64,000 nt of DNA from Hymenobacter sp. DG01 (GCF_006352025.1 NZ_CP040936.1:930001-994000); one strand, 5' to 3'; counted from the first letter of the stretch, positions 50,455 through 59,312 are shown. Numbers and translations are program-made. Notes: generated by a model from the letters alone, not told the origin.

Positions 50455-50532
50455 TCATTCCGAGCGGGAGCGAGAAATCTGAGCTAAACCGTTGAATGGT
50501 AAACCCAGAATCTTTGCTCCCGCTCGGAAGGA
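50455..50532. repeat. REP-like imperfect inverted repeat
   Basis: TCATTCCGAGCGGGAGCGAG (from 50455) pairs imperfectly with the inverse of CTTTGCTCCCGCTCGGAAGG (ending 50532). It shares the TCATTCCGA start and AATCT end of the repeat at 29506-29583, and lies between the convergent glycosyltransferase and amidohydrolase genes. Confidence 0.7.
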
Positions 50533-50540
50533 CTTGCTTT

Positions 50541-51812
50541 TTACTCTTTCGCCACTACCCCTCCTTTTACCACCAACCGCACCTGCCGCAATGCTTTGAT
50601 GTCTTTGGTCGGGTCGCCGGCTACGGCTACCAGGTCAGCGAGGAGGCCGGGCTGGATGCGGCCGCGGTCGGGGAGCTGGAAGATGCGGGCGTTGCCAGCG
50701 GTGAGGCCGCGCAGGGTTTGGAGGGTAGGGAAGCCGTATTCCTGCACCAGCAGCTCGGCTTCGCGCAGATTGTCGCCGTGAGTGAAAACGCCTACGTCGC
50801 CGCCAATAGCCAACTCCACGCCGCTTTGCAGGGCTGCTTTTACCGTCTGCTTTTTCTGCTGAATGCGCTCAGGTTCAGGGTCCTGGCCTTTGCGCCAGCC
50901 CCGGTACTGGGAGGTAGCGTCGCCGGCCGCTACGGTAGGACAGAGGGCTACCCCGCGCTGCTTCATTAGCTTGAAAATTTCGGGCGTGCCCGCGTCGCCG
51001 TGCTCAATGGTTTGCACCCCGGCCAGGGTGGCACGGCGCATGCCTTCGGGCGTACTGGCGTGGGCAACTACCGGACGGCCGGCGCTGCGGGCGGTTTGCA
51101 CAATCAGGTTTAGCTCATCCTGGGTGAAAGTGGGCCGGCTGGGTTCGTTGGGGCCCCAGCGGTAGTCGGCGTACACCTTAATCACATCGGCTCCTTTGCC
51201 AATCTGCTCCCGCACGGCCCGGATAATGCCATCTACGCCATCGGCTTCCTGGGCGCCCTGGGGCACTTCGAAGCCCGAAAGCAGCTTGGGGCCATAAGAG
51301 CCCGTAGCCACCAGCGCCCGGGTGGCCACCACCATGCGCGGACCCGGAATCAGGCCCCGGTCAATGGCTTGTTTGAGGCCCACATCGGCGTAGCCGGCGC
51401 CCTCGCTGCCCAGGTCCCGAACGGTGGTAAAGCCGGCTTCCAGCGTGGCGCGGGCGTGGGCCGTAGCGCGGGCCACCCGCAGCGCCTCCGATTCCTGCAG
51501 CACCTGATCGTTCCAGCTGGTTTCGTTGTAGGGGTGAAGCAGTAGGTGCGAGTGGCCTTCAATGAGACCCGGCAGCAAGGTCAGACCCGGCAGCTCCACG
51601 GTATGCGCTCCGGCCGGGGCTTGAAGCTGAGCAGCAGGCCCCACGGCTTTTATTTTGTCGCCTTCCGTGAGCACAGCCCAGCCGGGATGCAGGTTTTCCC
51701 CATCGAACACGGCCGCCGGTCGGAGCAGGATGGGGGTAGGCGTTTGGGCTCCACTATCAACAGAAGCAGCCAAAAGGAAAAAAGCCAGTAGGTAATGTAT
51801 AGGACGATGCAT
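50541..51812 (-). CDS. Secreted amidohydrolase family protein
   Basis: From ATG 51812 the product is 423 aa with a signal peptide (MHRPIHYLLAFFLLAASVDS). The metal-binding start of the barrel is GLTLLPGLIEGHSHLLLHPY (HxH), later VVAHASTPEGMRRATLAGVQ, TIEHGDAG and ELAIGGDVGVFTHGDNLREA with the last Asp. It resembles prolidase/imidazolonepropionase-type amidohydrolases of the periplasm that act on dipeptides or similar. Substrate unknown. The longer frame to 51953 precedes the signal peptide and is not used. Confidence 0.88.
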   Translation of the reverse strand: MHRPIHYLLAFFLLAASVDSGAQTPTPILLRPAAVFDGENLHPGWAVLTEGDKIKAVGPAAQLQAPAGAHTVELPGLTLLPGLIEGHSHLLLHPYNETSWNDQVLQESEALRVARATAHARATLEAGFTTVRDLGSEGAGYADVGLKQAIDRGLIPGPRMVVATRALVATGSYGPKLLSGFEVPQGAQEADGVDGIIRAVREQIGKGADVIKVYADYRWGPNEPSRPTFTQDELNLIVQTARSAGRPVVAHASTPEGMRRATLAGVQTIEHGDAGTPEIFKLMKQRGVALCPTVAAGDATSQYRGWRKGQDPEPERIQQKKQTVKAALQSGVELAIGGDVGVFTHGDNLREAELLVQEYGFPTLQTLRGLTAGNARIFQLPDRGRIQPGLLADLVAVAGDPTKDIKALRQVRLVVKGGVVAKE

Positions 51813-51852
51813 AAATACGGTTATTAAATTCAGGGCAAACCCGGATGCACAA

Positions 51853-52527
51853 TCAGGACTGGCGGTGCATGAGAGCCGAAAGCCAGTAGTAGAACTGTCC
51901 AAGCCGCCGGCCGACCTGTGCCGGCCATGAAGCGGGCTGTACAGGTCGGGCAATAAGGGTAGCAGGAGTAAGCGACTGTACTACCGAGACAAGGTCTCGC
52001 GCAGCGGGGTAGGGTAGCTCAGCAAGCAAATGCCAAGTGTTCGTGACAGCTCGGTAGATGTCGATTTGCCCTACCTCTATATCGTCCGCTATTGATTGAA
52101 AGGGAGTAATCCGAACAGCTTGAATATCGGCAAGTGGAAACTCCTCGTCAAAATCAATTATCGAATCGTGACTGGCAGAGGTCAAGAGAAAAGCGCCCCG
52201 AGAAGTATTAAATGTTAGGACAGCCTCTCCGCCATATTCTAAATTCATAGAGCCTCCTTGAAGGAGAAATGTGCTAGCTGCAAACAGTAAGGCCAGTGCA
52301 ATTACTTTCAGTATAATATTCTGCTGTGCCCAAAGCTGGTAAGAGATAATGGCACCGCTGCCAAGTACCAGTAAGCGCAGAATTGAATTGATGGGCTCGT
52401 ATTCTGCCTTATGGTAGATAAAACTCAACTCCAGCGCTGACCGCGAATATCTTAACTGACTGCGGCTATCGGTAATCTGAGCTGTCACCTCGCGCAGTAT
52501 AAAAAGTTGCTGCTGGCTGAATTCCAT
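51853..52527 (-). CDS. Hypothetical protein with two membrane helices
   Basis: A 224-aa protein, not recognised. The first 50 residues are cytosolic (MEFSQQQLFILREVTAQITD), followed by two hydrophobic segments (SILRLLVLGSGAIISYQLWA and IILKVIALALLFAASTFLLQ) and a soluble C-terminal domain that looks like a PH-type fold (AVRITPFQSIADDIEVGQID). It is less GC-rich than its neighbours. Downstream is the amidohydrolase on the same strand. Confidence 0.7.
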   Translation of the reverse strand: MEFSQQQLFILREVTAQITDSRSQLRYSRSALELSFIYHKAEYEPINSILRLLVLGSGAIISYQLWAQQNIILKVIALALLFAASTFLLQGGSMNLEYGGEAVLTFNTSRGAFLLTSASHDSIIDFDEEFPLADIQAVRITPFQSIADDIEVGQIDIYRAVTNTWHLLAELPYPAARDLVSVVQSLTPATLIARPVQPASWPAQVGRRLGQFYYWLSALMHRQS

Positions 52528-52606
52528 GCCTCAACCTACGCAAAAAGCGCCGCTTCTAAATAGAAACAACGCTTTCTGAGCAAAGCTGTTTAGCTAGAGA
52601 ATGACG

Positions 52607-54868
52607 CTACGCTTTCTCCTTAGCCGGCTTGCGCTTCACTTTGATCTTCTCCAGCTTCTTGCCGTTTTCGGGGGTAGTGGCTTCGCTGCCCGGGCCGCCT
52701 ACCAGGGTCATTTCCTTGACGAGGTGGCCGGCACCGGCAAATTTATCCACCACGAACAGCATGTAACGCACATCGAGGGTGATGTTGCGTACCCGGTCGG
52801 GGTCGAACATGATGTCGGACATGGTGCCTTCCCAGTTACGGTCGAAGTTGGTGCCAATCAGCTCCCCGCGGCCGTTGATGACGGGCGAGCCGGAGTTGCC
52901 GCCGGTGGTGTGGTTGGTGGCAATGAAGGCCACGGGCACAGTGCCTTTGTAAGCGTAGGGACCGAAATCCTTGTTTTTGTACAGCTCGGCGAGGCGGGCG
53001 GGCACTTCAAATTCGGGGTTAGTGGGGTCAGCCTTCTCCATGATACCGTCGAGGGTAGTGTAGAAGTCGTACTGGGTGCCGTCGGCGGGCTGGTAGCCGG
53101 CTACCTGACCGTAGGCTACGCGCAGGGTGGAGTTGGCATCGGGGTAGAACTTGCGCTCCGGTTGCTGCAGGCGCAGGCCGGCCACGTAAGTGCGCTGAAG
53201 CAGCGCAATGTTGTCGGTGGCGGCCGTGTAGGTGGGTAGCACCTGCTGGCGGTAGGTCGTCACGATGGCCTGGGCCAGCTGCACAGCAGGGTCGTTGCGC
53301 AGGCCCGTCACGTTGCCTTTCGCTACCTCATCGAGCACCGCGTAAGCCGATTCTTGCGTGGTCAGGCGCGACTTGCTGTAGAGCTGGGCCGCGTAGGCCG
53401 ACCAGCCGGTGGTAGCGTACTGCTTCTGCAGGTTCTTGACGTAGGCGGGCAACAGGGCGGCCGGGGTTCCGTTGGCGTAGAGGGGTAGGAGGGCGGCAGC
53501 CACTTTCTGGTCGGTGGGGGCACTGTAGTTACGGAAGAAACCCACGGAGCCTTTGCGGGTTCTTTCGGCGGCGGCGGCCAGCTCTTCCAGCGGGGCTTTT
53601 TTATCAGCCATGTCCAGCAAAGGCAGCAGGCTGTTGGCGTAGGTCATCAGCTCCACGCCCAAGGCGGCTTCCGTCACGTAGTCACGGGCCAGGGTATAGT
53701 CGCGTACGGTAGCGTAGTTTTTCTGCAGCTCGGGCAGGAGGCCGGCAAAGGCCGCGCGGCGTGCCTCGTCGCCGCCTTCCGCCCACTTCTGGAACTGAGC
53801 TTCCTGCTGCTGCTTCACGCGCACGGCGTCCAGCTTTTTCAGGCCCCGGGTTTCGCCAATCCACTTTTTCCAGTAGTTGGCAATGCTGGCGTACTTGGCT
53901 GCGTACTGAATGCGCACCTTGTCGGAGGCCTTCATGTCGGCGTCGAGTACCTTCAGCTTGGCGTCGCGCACCTTGATTTTGGCGGGGTTCGACAGGGAAT
54001 AGGTTTCATCAACGCCCCAGGAGGTCAGGTACTCGTTGGTGCGGCCGGGGAAGCCGAATACCAGCGTGAAGTCGCCGGGCTGCACGCCGCTCAGGGAAAT
54101 GGGCAGGTGGTGGCGGGGCTTGAAGGGCTTGTTGTCGGGGGAGTACGGCGCGGGTTTGTTGTCGGGGCCGGCGTAGATGCGGAAGATGCTGAAGTCGCCA
54201 GTGTGGCGGGGCCAGGCCCAGTTGTCCGTGTCGCCCCCGAACTTACCGATGCTGCTTGGCGGAGCGCCTACCAGGCGGATGTCCTGGAACACCTCCGTCA
54301 CGAACAGGTAGTACTCGTTGCCATTGAACATGGGGCGCACGAAGGCCTGGTAGTGTGTGCCCTGCACGGCGGCCTGGGCCACGCGTTGGCTGTTCACTTG
54401 CACCAGCTTCTCGCGCTCAGCCTCCACAATACCTTTGGTAGGCACTCCCGCCAGCACTTGGCTGGTTACGTCCTCCATGCGCACGATGAAGGTAGCCGTC
54501 AGGCCGGGGTTGGGTAGCTCCTGCTCCCGGTTCATGGCCCAGTAGCCCTTCGTGAGGTAATCTTTCTCGACGGAAGAGTGGCTCTGAATCTGGCTGTAGC
54601 CGCAGTGGTGGTTGGTGAGGAGCAGGCCCTGATCGGAAATAATTTCACCGGTGCAGCCCCCACCGAATTGTACCACGGCATCCTTAAGGCTACCCTGGTT
54701 AATGGAGTAAATCTGCTCGGCGGTGAGCTTAAGGCCTTTTTTCTGCATGTCGGCCTCATTGAGCTGCTTGAGAAGCAGCGGCAGCCACATGCCTTCGTCG
54801 GCGCGGGCCTGGGGCAGGCAGGAAAGGAGGGTGAGGGCCAGCAGAGCCAGCCGGGAGCGTACGCGCAT
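52607..54868 (-). CDS. S46-family dipeptidyl-peptidase, DPP11-type by sequence
   Basis: A 753-aa secreted serine exopeptidase with a signal peptide (RLALLALTLLSCLPQARADE). The catalytic His lies in GLLLTNHHCGYSQIQ, Asp in DTDNWAWPRHTGDFSIFR, and Ser in TTGGNSGSPVINGRGELIG. These match S46 peptidases, which trim dipeptides in the periplasm. The residue that decides specificity in Porphyromonas enzymes (Gly in DPP7, Arg in DPP11) is Arg here: FDRNWEG, 18 residues after the Ser. It should therefore favour Asp or Glu at P1. This is sequence-based inference. A likely -7 box TATTTTTG lies at 54914-54921. Confidence 0.92.
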   Translation of the reverse strand: MRVRSRLALLALTLLSCLPQARADEGMWLPLLLKQLNEADMQKKGLKLTAEQIYSINQGSLKDAVVQFGGGCTGEIISDQGLLLTNHHCGYSQIQSHSSVEKDYLTKGYWAMNREQELPNPGLTATFIVRMEDVTSQVLAGVPTKGIVEAEREKLVQVNSQRVAQAAVQGTHYQAFVRPMFNGNEYYLFVTEVFQDIRLVGAPPSSIGKFGGDTDNWAWPRHTGDFSIFRIYAGPDNKPAPYSPDNKPFKPRHHLPISLSGVQPGDFTLVFGFPGRTNEYLTSWGVDETYSLSNPAKIKVRDAKLKVLDADMKASDKVRIQYAAKYASIANYWKKWIGETRGLKKLDAVRVKQQQEAQFQKWAEGGDEARRAAFAGLLPELQKNYATVRDYTLARDYVTEAALGVELMTYANSLLPLLDMADKKAPLEELAAAAERTRKGSVGFFRNYSAPTDQKVAAALLPLYANGTPAALLPAYVKNLQKQYATTGWSAYAAQLYSKSRLTTQESAYAVLDEVAKGNVTGLRNDPAVQLAQAIVTTYRQQVLPTYTAATDNIALLQRTYVAGLRLQQPERKFYPDANSTLRVAYGQVAGYQPADGTQYDFYTTLDGIMEKADPTNPEFEVPARLAELYKNKDFGPYAYKGTVPVAFIATNHTTGGNSGSPVINGRGELIGTNFDRNWEGTMSDIMFDPDRVRNITLDVRYMLFVVDKFAGAGHLVKEMTLVGGPGSEATTPENGKKLEKIKVKRKPAKEKA

Positions 54869-54979
54869 AGGGTAAGGGGTTATGCTGCTGGGTGGTCAGC
54901 AAAAAAGATGACGCAAAAATAGCAAACCGGCTGCTTGCAGGGGTTAATAAGGGCTTTCGTCAGATTGTGCCCCACGAAA

Positions 54980-55015
54980 AAGCCCTACCTCAACCGTAGG
55001 GTTGAAGTAGGGCCT
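54980..55015 (-). terminator. Terminator of the DUF1232 gene
   Basis: AAGCCCTACCTCAACC and GGTTGAAGTAGGGCCTT form an imperfect stem of about 15 bp; on the minus strand it ends in GGGCTTTTTC. It follows the DUF1232 gene by 28 bp. Confidence 0.7.
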
Positions 55016-55043
55016 TGGGGTAGGAACATGCCTAACGTAGCGC

Positions 55044-55571
55044 TTACGAATGGCCCATTTCGGCCACGGCAGGAGCGTTTTCGGTGTTGGTGTTCGAGGC
55101 CGCGTAGGCAGGCTGGGCGGCAGCAGCCGGAATGTCATCGGTTTTCTCCGAAGCATGGGTTTGCTCCCATTCCCGGAAGCGGGTGATTTCTTCCTGAAAG
55201 TTGCCTACGAACCAGCTCAGCAGGGCCAGATCATCCAGAAAGCCTACTACCGGAATGAAGTCTGGTACCAGATCCACCGGAGAAAGGGTGTAGAGCAGCA
55301 CGCCCAGCGCCGACACGATGGTGCTGGTTTCAACCTGGCGGTAGTTGCCGCTCACGTAGTTGCGCACCAGGCGCACCACGGTGTAGGCTACGTCGAAGAG
55401 CTGCCGGAACTTGTTGTCTTTGCTTTCTTTGCTGGCGAGCTTGTTGGCCACTTCATTCAGGACCATCACCACCTTAAACGGGCGGCCTAATAGTTTGCCG
55501 GCGCGGTTCAGGAAGACGCTGAACAAGGCGTTTTTGGAAATCGAAATACCTTTTTCTACGAGAGAGGACAT
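55044..55571 (-). CDS. YkvA family (DUF1232) membrane-associated protein
   Basis: From ATG 55571 the product is 175 aa. The DUF1232 hallmark is LSPVDLVPDFIPVVGFLDDL, preceded by SALGVLLYT and followed by ALLSWFVGNFQEEITRFREW. The C-terminus is low-complexity Ala/Pro/Asn. The family is of unknown function. A 53-residue frame extension upstream is not used. Confidence 0.85.
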   Translation of the reverse strand: MSSLVEKGISISKNALFSVFLNRAGKLLGRPFKVVMVLNEVANKLASKESKDNKFRQLFDVAYTVVRLVRNYVSGNYRQVETSTIVSALGVLLYTLSPVDLVPDFIPVVGFLDDLALLSWFVGNFQEEITRFREWEQTHASEKTDDIPAAAAQPAYAASNTNTENAPAVAEMGHS

Positions 55572-55638
55572 AGGAACGGGGTGATAGAGTGTGTTGGCTC
55601 TACGCTTGCCGCCGGCCCCATGTTGCCCAGCTTTGACG

Positions 55639-56208
55639 CTAACCCAGCAGGTAGGCGTAGTAAGCAAAGAATTCCCGAAATAGGGCGTAGGCATCGCGCC
55701 ACTCGTAGTACGTGGCGTGAGCCGCATGCACTACCGGCACGCTTTGTTTTCTTAAGAGCAGTTTGGTGCGGCTGAGATGGAAAAACTGGGATACTACCAG
55801 GGCCGAGCGTAAGTGACGTTGCCGGGCTATGTGGGCGTAATTGCGGGCGGTGGCTTGCGTGTTATCTCCTTTGTTATCAACTAGAATGGCCTGAACGGGT
55901 ACGCCCTGCGCCACCAGGTAGCGCTGCATAGCTGTGCCTTCGTAGTGACCCTCTTTGCCCAAGCCTCCGCTTACCAGAATTAGCGGACTAACCCCTTGCT
56001 GGTACAGCTCCAGGGACTTATCAAGCCGGGCCTGCAGACGAGCAGATAAGCTGCCATCCGAATTTACAGTATTACCCAGTACCACCAGGCAATCAACGGG
56101 CTGCACATCGTCGGTGAAGCCATCAATGGTTACTACTGCGCTGTGCAGCACAAACCAGCTACTCAATAGCATTAGGCCTGCGAGTACGAAGCGTTTAATC
56201 GTGGGCAT
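55639..56208 (-). CDS. YdcF/ElyC/SanA-like DUF218 protein
   Basis: A 189-aa protein with one N-terminal membrane helix (FVLAGLMLLSSWFVLHSAVV). The DUF218 motifs are VDCLVVLGNTVNSDGSLSAR, LILVSGGLGKEGHYEGTAMQ and VDNKGDNTQATARNYAHIAR. E. coli homologues SanA and ElyC affect envelope and peptidoglycan properties; the exact reaction is unknown. The C-terminal residues (YEWRDAYALFREFFAYYAYL) match the family end. Confidence 0.9.
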   Translation of the reverse strand: MPTIKRFVLAGLMLLSSWFVLHSAVVTIDGFTDDVQPVDCLVVLGNTVNSDGSLSARLQARLDKSLELYQQGVSPLILVSGGLGKEGHYEGTAMQRYLVAQGVPVQAILVDNKGDNTQATARNYAHIARQRHLRSALVVSQFFHLSRTKLLLRKQSVPVVHAAHATYYEWRDAYALFREFFAYYAYLLG

Positions 56209-56335
56209 ATACCAGTAGAATAAGTGGGAGAGGCCTTGTCAGCTGAATGGGGGTAGCAAAACACCAGGGTTATACAGCAACTATAAGTGTATAGCAGCCG
56301 CTCAGAAAATTACCGCTTTCCCGTAGCTTCGCTCC

Positions 56336-56872
56336 ATGAGCTACCTTACCACCCGCCCCGCTGCCACCGAGTACGCGCCCTACTACGAAACCTACATCCG
56401 TCTGATTCCGGCGGGCCACAACCCCTTGCAACAGCTGCGGGAGCAGTCCGCTACCCTGAAGCAACTCTTGCACGGCCTCTCCGACGAGCAGGCCCGCCTG
56501 CGCTATGCTCCCGGCAAGTGGAGCATCAAGGAGAGCCTGGTGCATGTGCTCGATACGGAGCGCATCTTCACTTACCGCGCCCTGCGCATCGGCCGCGGCG
56601 ACCAACAGCCCTTGCCCGGCTTCGACCAGGATGCCTACGTGCCTGCCTCCGGCGCCGATGACCGGTCGCTGGAAGATATTCTGGCTGAGTATGATGCAGT
56701 GCGCGCCGCTACCCTTAGCCTGTTCGGCTCGTTCCGGCCGGAGACCTACGAGCGGCTAGGCACGGCTAGCACGTTTCCGGTAAGTGTACGTGCCCTACTC
56801 TATATGACGGCCGGCCATGAAGCTCATCACCTACAGCTGCTGCAGGAGCGTTATCTGCCGCTGTTGAAGTAA
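56336..56872 (+). CDS. DinB-like metal-binding four-helix protein
   Basis: A 178-aa DinB/YfiT-like protein. The three His ligands are probably those of KESLVHVLDTERIFTYRALR (His near 70) and TAGHEAHHLQLLQERYLPLL (two His near 164-168). Members are putative thiol-dependent transferases or metal-binding stress proteins. ATG 56336 gives the normal start. A promoter-like TAGCTTCG lies just upstream. Confidence 0.88.
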   Translation: MSYLTTRPAATEYAPYYETYIRLIPAGHNPLQQLREQSATLKQLLHGLSDEQARLRYAPGKWSIKESLVHVLDTERIFTYRALRIGRGDQQPLPGFDQDAYVPASGADDRSLEDILAEYDAVRAATLSLFGSFRPETYERLGTASTFPVSVRALLYMTAGHEAHHLQLLQERYLPLLK

Positions 56873-56955
56873 TTCGTACTTTCACCGACGTACAACACCG
56901 GCCCAACCGGGCGCGTTAGAGTAGCAGAATCCTTCCTCTCATCATCCCTACCACC

Positions 56956-57072
56956 ATGGCAAAAGCACAAGACGCCCGCAAGGAGAAAAAGAAAGAGTCA
57001 ACCAAGACGGACAAAGAAAAAAAGGCCGCCAAGGACGAAAAGAAAGCCGCTCGCGCCCGCAAGCAAGAATAA
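56956..57072 (+). CDS. Lysine-rich 38-aa small protein
   Basis: ATG 56956 opens a 38-codon frame encoding MAKAQDARKEKKKESTKTDK, then EKKAAKDEKKAARARKQE and a stop. More than a third of the residues are Lys, with Glu/Asp/Ala; it resembles histone-H1-like or disordered nucleic-acid-binding tails. It sits 84 bp after the DinB gene, has GC-rich Ala/Arg codons, and is directly followed by a terminator hairpin, which supports expression. Function unknown. Confidence 0.55.
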   Translation: MAKAQDARKEKKKESTKTDKEKKAAKDEKKAARARKQE

Positions 57073-57078
57073 AGTTTT

Positions 57079-57116
57079 AAAAACACCTTCATTCTATATG
57101 GATGGAGGTGTTTTTA
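57079..57116 (+). terminator. Terminator of the small Lys-rich gene
   Basis: AAAAACACCTTCAT and ATGGAGGTGTTTTT pair (one G-U), followed by a T-rich tail, 7 bp after the stop at 57072. Confidence 0.75.
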
Positions 57117-57155
57117 TATATAGAGTGCTAATTTTGTTGCTTGATAAAAGTGTAT

Positions 57156-57557
57156 ATGAAACTACTGTCAACAATAAATAAATGTTCTATATTATACGTG
57201 GTAGTGAAAAATATTGCCCTATTTAGTGTTATTACTGTAATATTAATATTTGAAAAGGCATGGCTTGCAATAAGTTATGATTCTATAGTTTTTGCCCTCT
57301 ACCGCCTGGCTATTTTGATGCTATTTGATCTAGGTTTTTCATATTCTTATTGGAGTATTATAAACAAAATTAATATACTTAATTATAATGCAAGCTATGA
57401 TTTTATCATATACACGGCATATATAGTTATAAGTGGTGTGTTTTTTGGTTTAATGATTATGCAAATAGATTACTCTATCTCTTTAATAAAAGCTGTGCTT
57501 GATGCTGTCTTGCTGTGTTGGTTTGTGAATAGGACTAAGGGTGAACAAGTATCATGA
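57156..57557 (+). CDS. AT-rich orphan membrane protein
   Basis: From ATG 57156 a 133-aa protein with about four hydrophobic helices (IALFSVITVILIFEKAWLAI; FALYRLAILMLFDLGFSYSY; FIIYTAYIVISGVFFGLMIM; SLIKAVLDAVLLCWFVNRT). Codon use is strongly AT-rich, in contrast to all chromosomal neighbours, so it was probably acquired. It is not recognised. The TTG at 57141 would add five residues. It converges on the AlbA_2 gene. Confidence 0.65.
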   Translation: MKLLSTINKCSILYVVVKNIALFSVITVILIFEKAWLAISYDSIVFALYRLAILMLFDLGFSYSYWSIINKINILNYNASYDFIIYTAYIVISGVFFGLMIMQIDYSISLIKAVLDAVLLCWFVNRTKGEQVS

Positions 57558-57558
57558 A

Positions 57559-58185
57559 CTATAGCGTATAATACACTTCCTTCTGCTTGTCGTGGTGCTT
57601 AATGTAGCCGTGTAGGGTGAGCTTGATGAGGGTGCGGTATGCCCGGCGCTGCCCAATGTTGAGTAGTTTCATGTATTGGGCCAGCGTGATGCGTGAGTTT
57701 TTCTGGAGATAGTCCAGCACCGCCAACTCTTCCTTATTCAGTGGGATGCGCTCAAACCGGGGGGTAGGGTCGGTGCGCTCCAGCACTTTTTCGGTGAGCT
57801 GGCTGGTTTGCACGCTTTCGTCGCGTACGCGCACGTAGGCCCGCCAGTCGCCGTCGGCTACCTGGGCCCGGTGGGGTTTGTGGGAGCTTTCCGCCACCGT
57901 GACTACCAGTACTACCCGGTTGTCATGCTCCACCTCCCGGAACCGCAGCTCCAGCGGCGGGTCGATGTAATGCCGGGCGGCCTCGCGCAGCTGAAATATT
58001 TCTTCTTCCGCGTCGCGTACGCCCACAATCCGTCCGTCGTCATCTACGCCCACCAGCACCCGGCCGCCGTGCGTGTTGGCCAGTGAAGCTAGGGTGCGGG
58101 CTATGCGGGTAGGGTGAGTAGTACGCTTCTTAAATTCCAGCCGCTCACCTTCGCCCTGCCGAATCAGTTCCTGCAAATCAGTCAT
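57559..58185 (-). CDS. Schlafen AlbA_2 domain protein with winged-helix C-terminus
   Basis: A 208-aa protein. Residues 1-135 match the AlbA_2 (divergent AAA_4/Schlafen) domain: EGERLEFKKRTTHPTRIART, ASLANTHGGRVLVGVDDDGR, and WRAYVRVRDESVQTSQLTE. Residues 145-205 form a winged-helix (LNKEELAVLDYLQKNSRITL). These proteins are thought to be nucleic-acid-binding regulators, some in phage defence or tRNA cleavage, but no role is known for this form. It converges on the AT-rich orphan gene. Confidence 0.88.
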   Translation of the reverse strand: MTDLQELIRQGEGERLEFKKRTTHPTRIARTLASLANTHGGRVLVGVDDDGRIVGVRDAEEEIFQLREAARHYIDPPLELRFREVEHDNRVVLVVTVAESSHKPHRAQVADGDWRAYVRVRDESVQTSQLTEKVLERTDPTPRFERIPLNKEELAVLDYLQKNSRITLAQYMKLLNIGQRRAYRTLIKLTLHGYIKHHDKQKEVYYTL

Positions 58186-58278
58186 GTTGGGGAGGTTTAG
58201 TCCGACGTAGAGGGTAGGGAATCAGTCTTTTCTTAACACCGTGGCGGGGCAAAAGGTACCCGGCTGGCTCGCGGCTTT

Positions 58279-59148
58279 TTACTCAATGCCGGTTTCCTCC
58301 GCCGATATACGCCAGAGGCGGTTGGCTTCCGTACGACTCTGGGCGCGCTCCGAGGTCCGGGCGGGGCGTCCGCCGGCAAAGTATCGGCCGCTTACCCGCG
58401 CTACCTCCGGCGAGGCGGCCAGGTACAGAGTGGTCTGCGCCCCTCGCTCCGGCGAAACCATTAGGGGGCGGGCTGCCCACCACAGGGCCTTCATGACAGG
58501 AGAAGTGCCGGGCCGCATCAGGCCGGTATCCACCAGGCCCGGGTGCAGGCAGTTGGCCGTGATGCCGGTTAGGTCGAGACGGTGGGCCAGCTCATTGGTA
58601 AACAAGATGTTGGCCAGCTTGGAATCGGCGTAGGCCGTGAGCCAGCTGTACTTGTCAGGGGAGTTGCGCACGTTCCGGTCGGGCTCAATCTCGCCTACCC
58701 AGTGCGCCATCGACGCTACCGTGACTACCCGCGCCTGACCCGCCGCATCAAGCAGGGGTAGGAGCAGGTTGGTCAGGGCGTAGGGGGCCAGGTGGTTGGT
58801 TGCCCAGCTCAGCTCATGCCCCTCTTTGGTGAGGGCAAAGCGCCCCGGCATGATGCCGGCGTTATTGATAAGAATATCCAGCTGGCTTAGCTCGTGCTCC
58901 AGTTCCTGGGCCAGGGCGCGCACGTTGCGCAGCAGCGAGAGGTCGTAGCACTTCACGGTTACTGGTGCCTCTGGGCCCAGGGCAAGTTGCACTGAGGCCA
59001 GCGCGCGGGCCGCTTTGTCGGGGTCGCGGCCTACCAGTATCACGCGGGCTCCCTGCCGGGCCAGCTCGCGCGCGGTTACCAGGCCAATGCCGCTGGTGGC
59101 TCCAGTCACGAGGGCTGTTTTTCCAGAAAGCGGGAGAGAAGAAATCAT
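58279..59148 (-). CDS. Short-chain dehydrogenase/reductase (retinol dehydrogenase-like)
   Basis: From ATG 59148 a 289-aa classical SDR. GKTALVTGATSGIGLVTARE is the TGxxxGIG cofactor site, INNAGIM the NNAG motif, VTVASMAHWVGEIEPDR holds the catalytic Ser, and YADSKLANILFTNELAHRLD is the YxxxK motif with Tyr/Lys. The pattern fits WW-domain oxidoreductase/retinol dehydrogenase-like SDRs; NADP or NAD preference is not clear. A long frame upstream to 59592 overlaps the DUF3127 gene and is not coding. Confidence 0.88.
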   Translation of the reverse strand: MISSLPLSGKTALVTGATSGIGLVTARELARQGARVILVGRDPDKAARALASVQLALGPEAPVTVKCYDLSLLRNVRALAQELEHELSQLDILINNAGIMPGRFALTKEGHELSWATNHLAPYALTNLLLPLLDAAGQARVVTVASMAHWVGEIEPDRNVRNSPDKYSWLTAYADSKLANILFTNELAHRLDLTGITANCLHPGLVDTGLMRPGTSPVMKALWWAARPLMVSPERGAQTTLYLAASPEVARVSGRYFAGGRPARTSERAQSRTEANRLWRISAEETGIE

Positions 59149-59312
59149 ACAGTGAAATAGCAGGCGCACCCGGCCGTGACGTGCTTGGCCAGGGTAATCA
59201 AGGAGAACAAGCAGGTGGCGCCGAGGGGAAATACGAAAAAAGCGGGAATTAGGTAGCTCCGAAGTGAGAGCAGGAGCTCTGGGTAGCTGCAAAATTCTCG
59301 CCACTGTAAACA

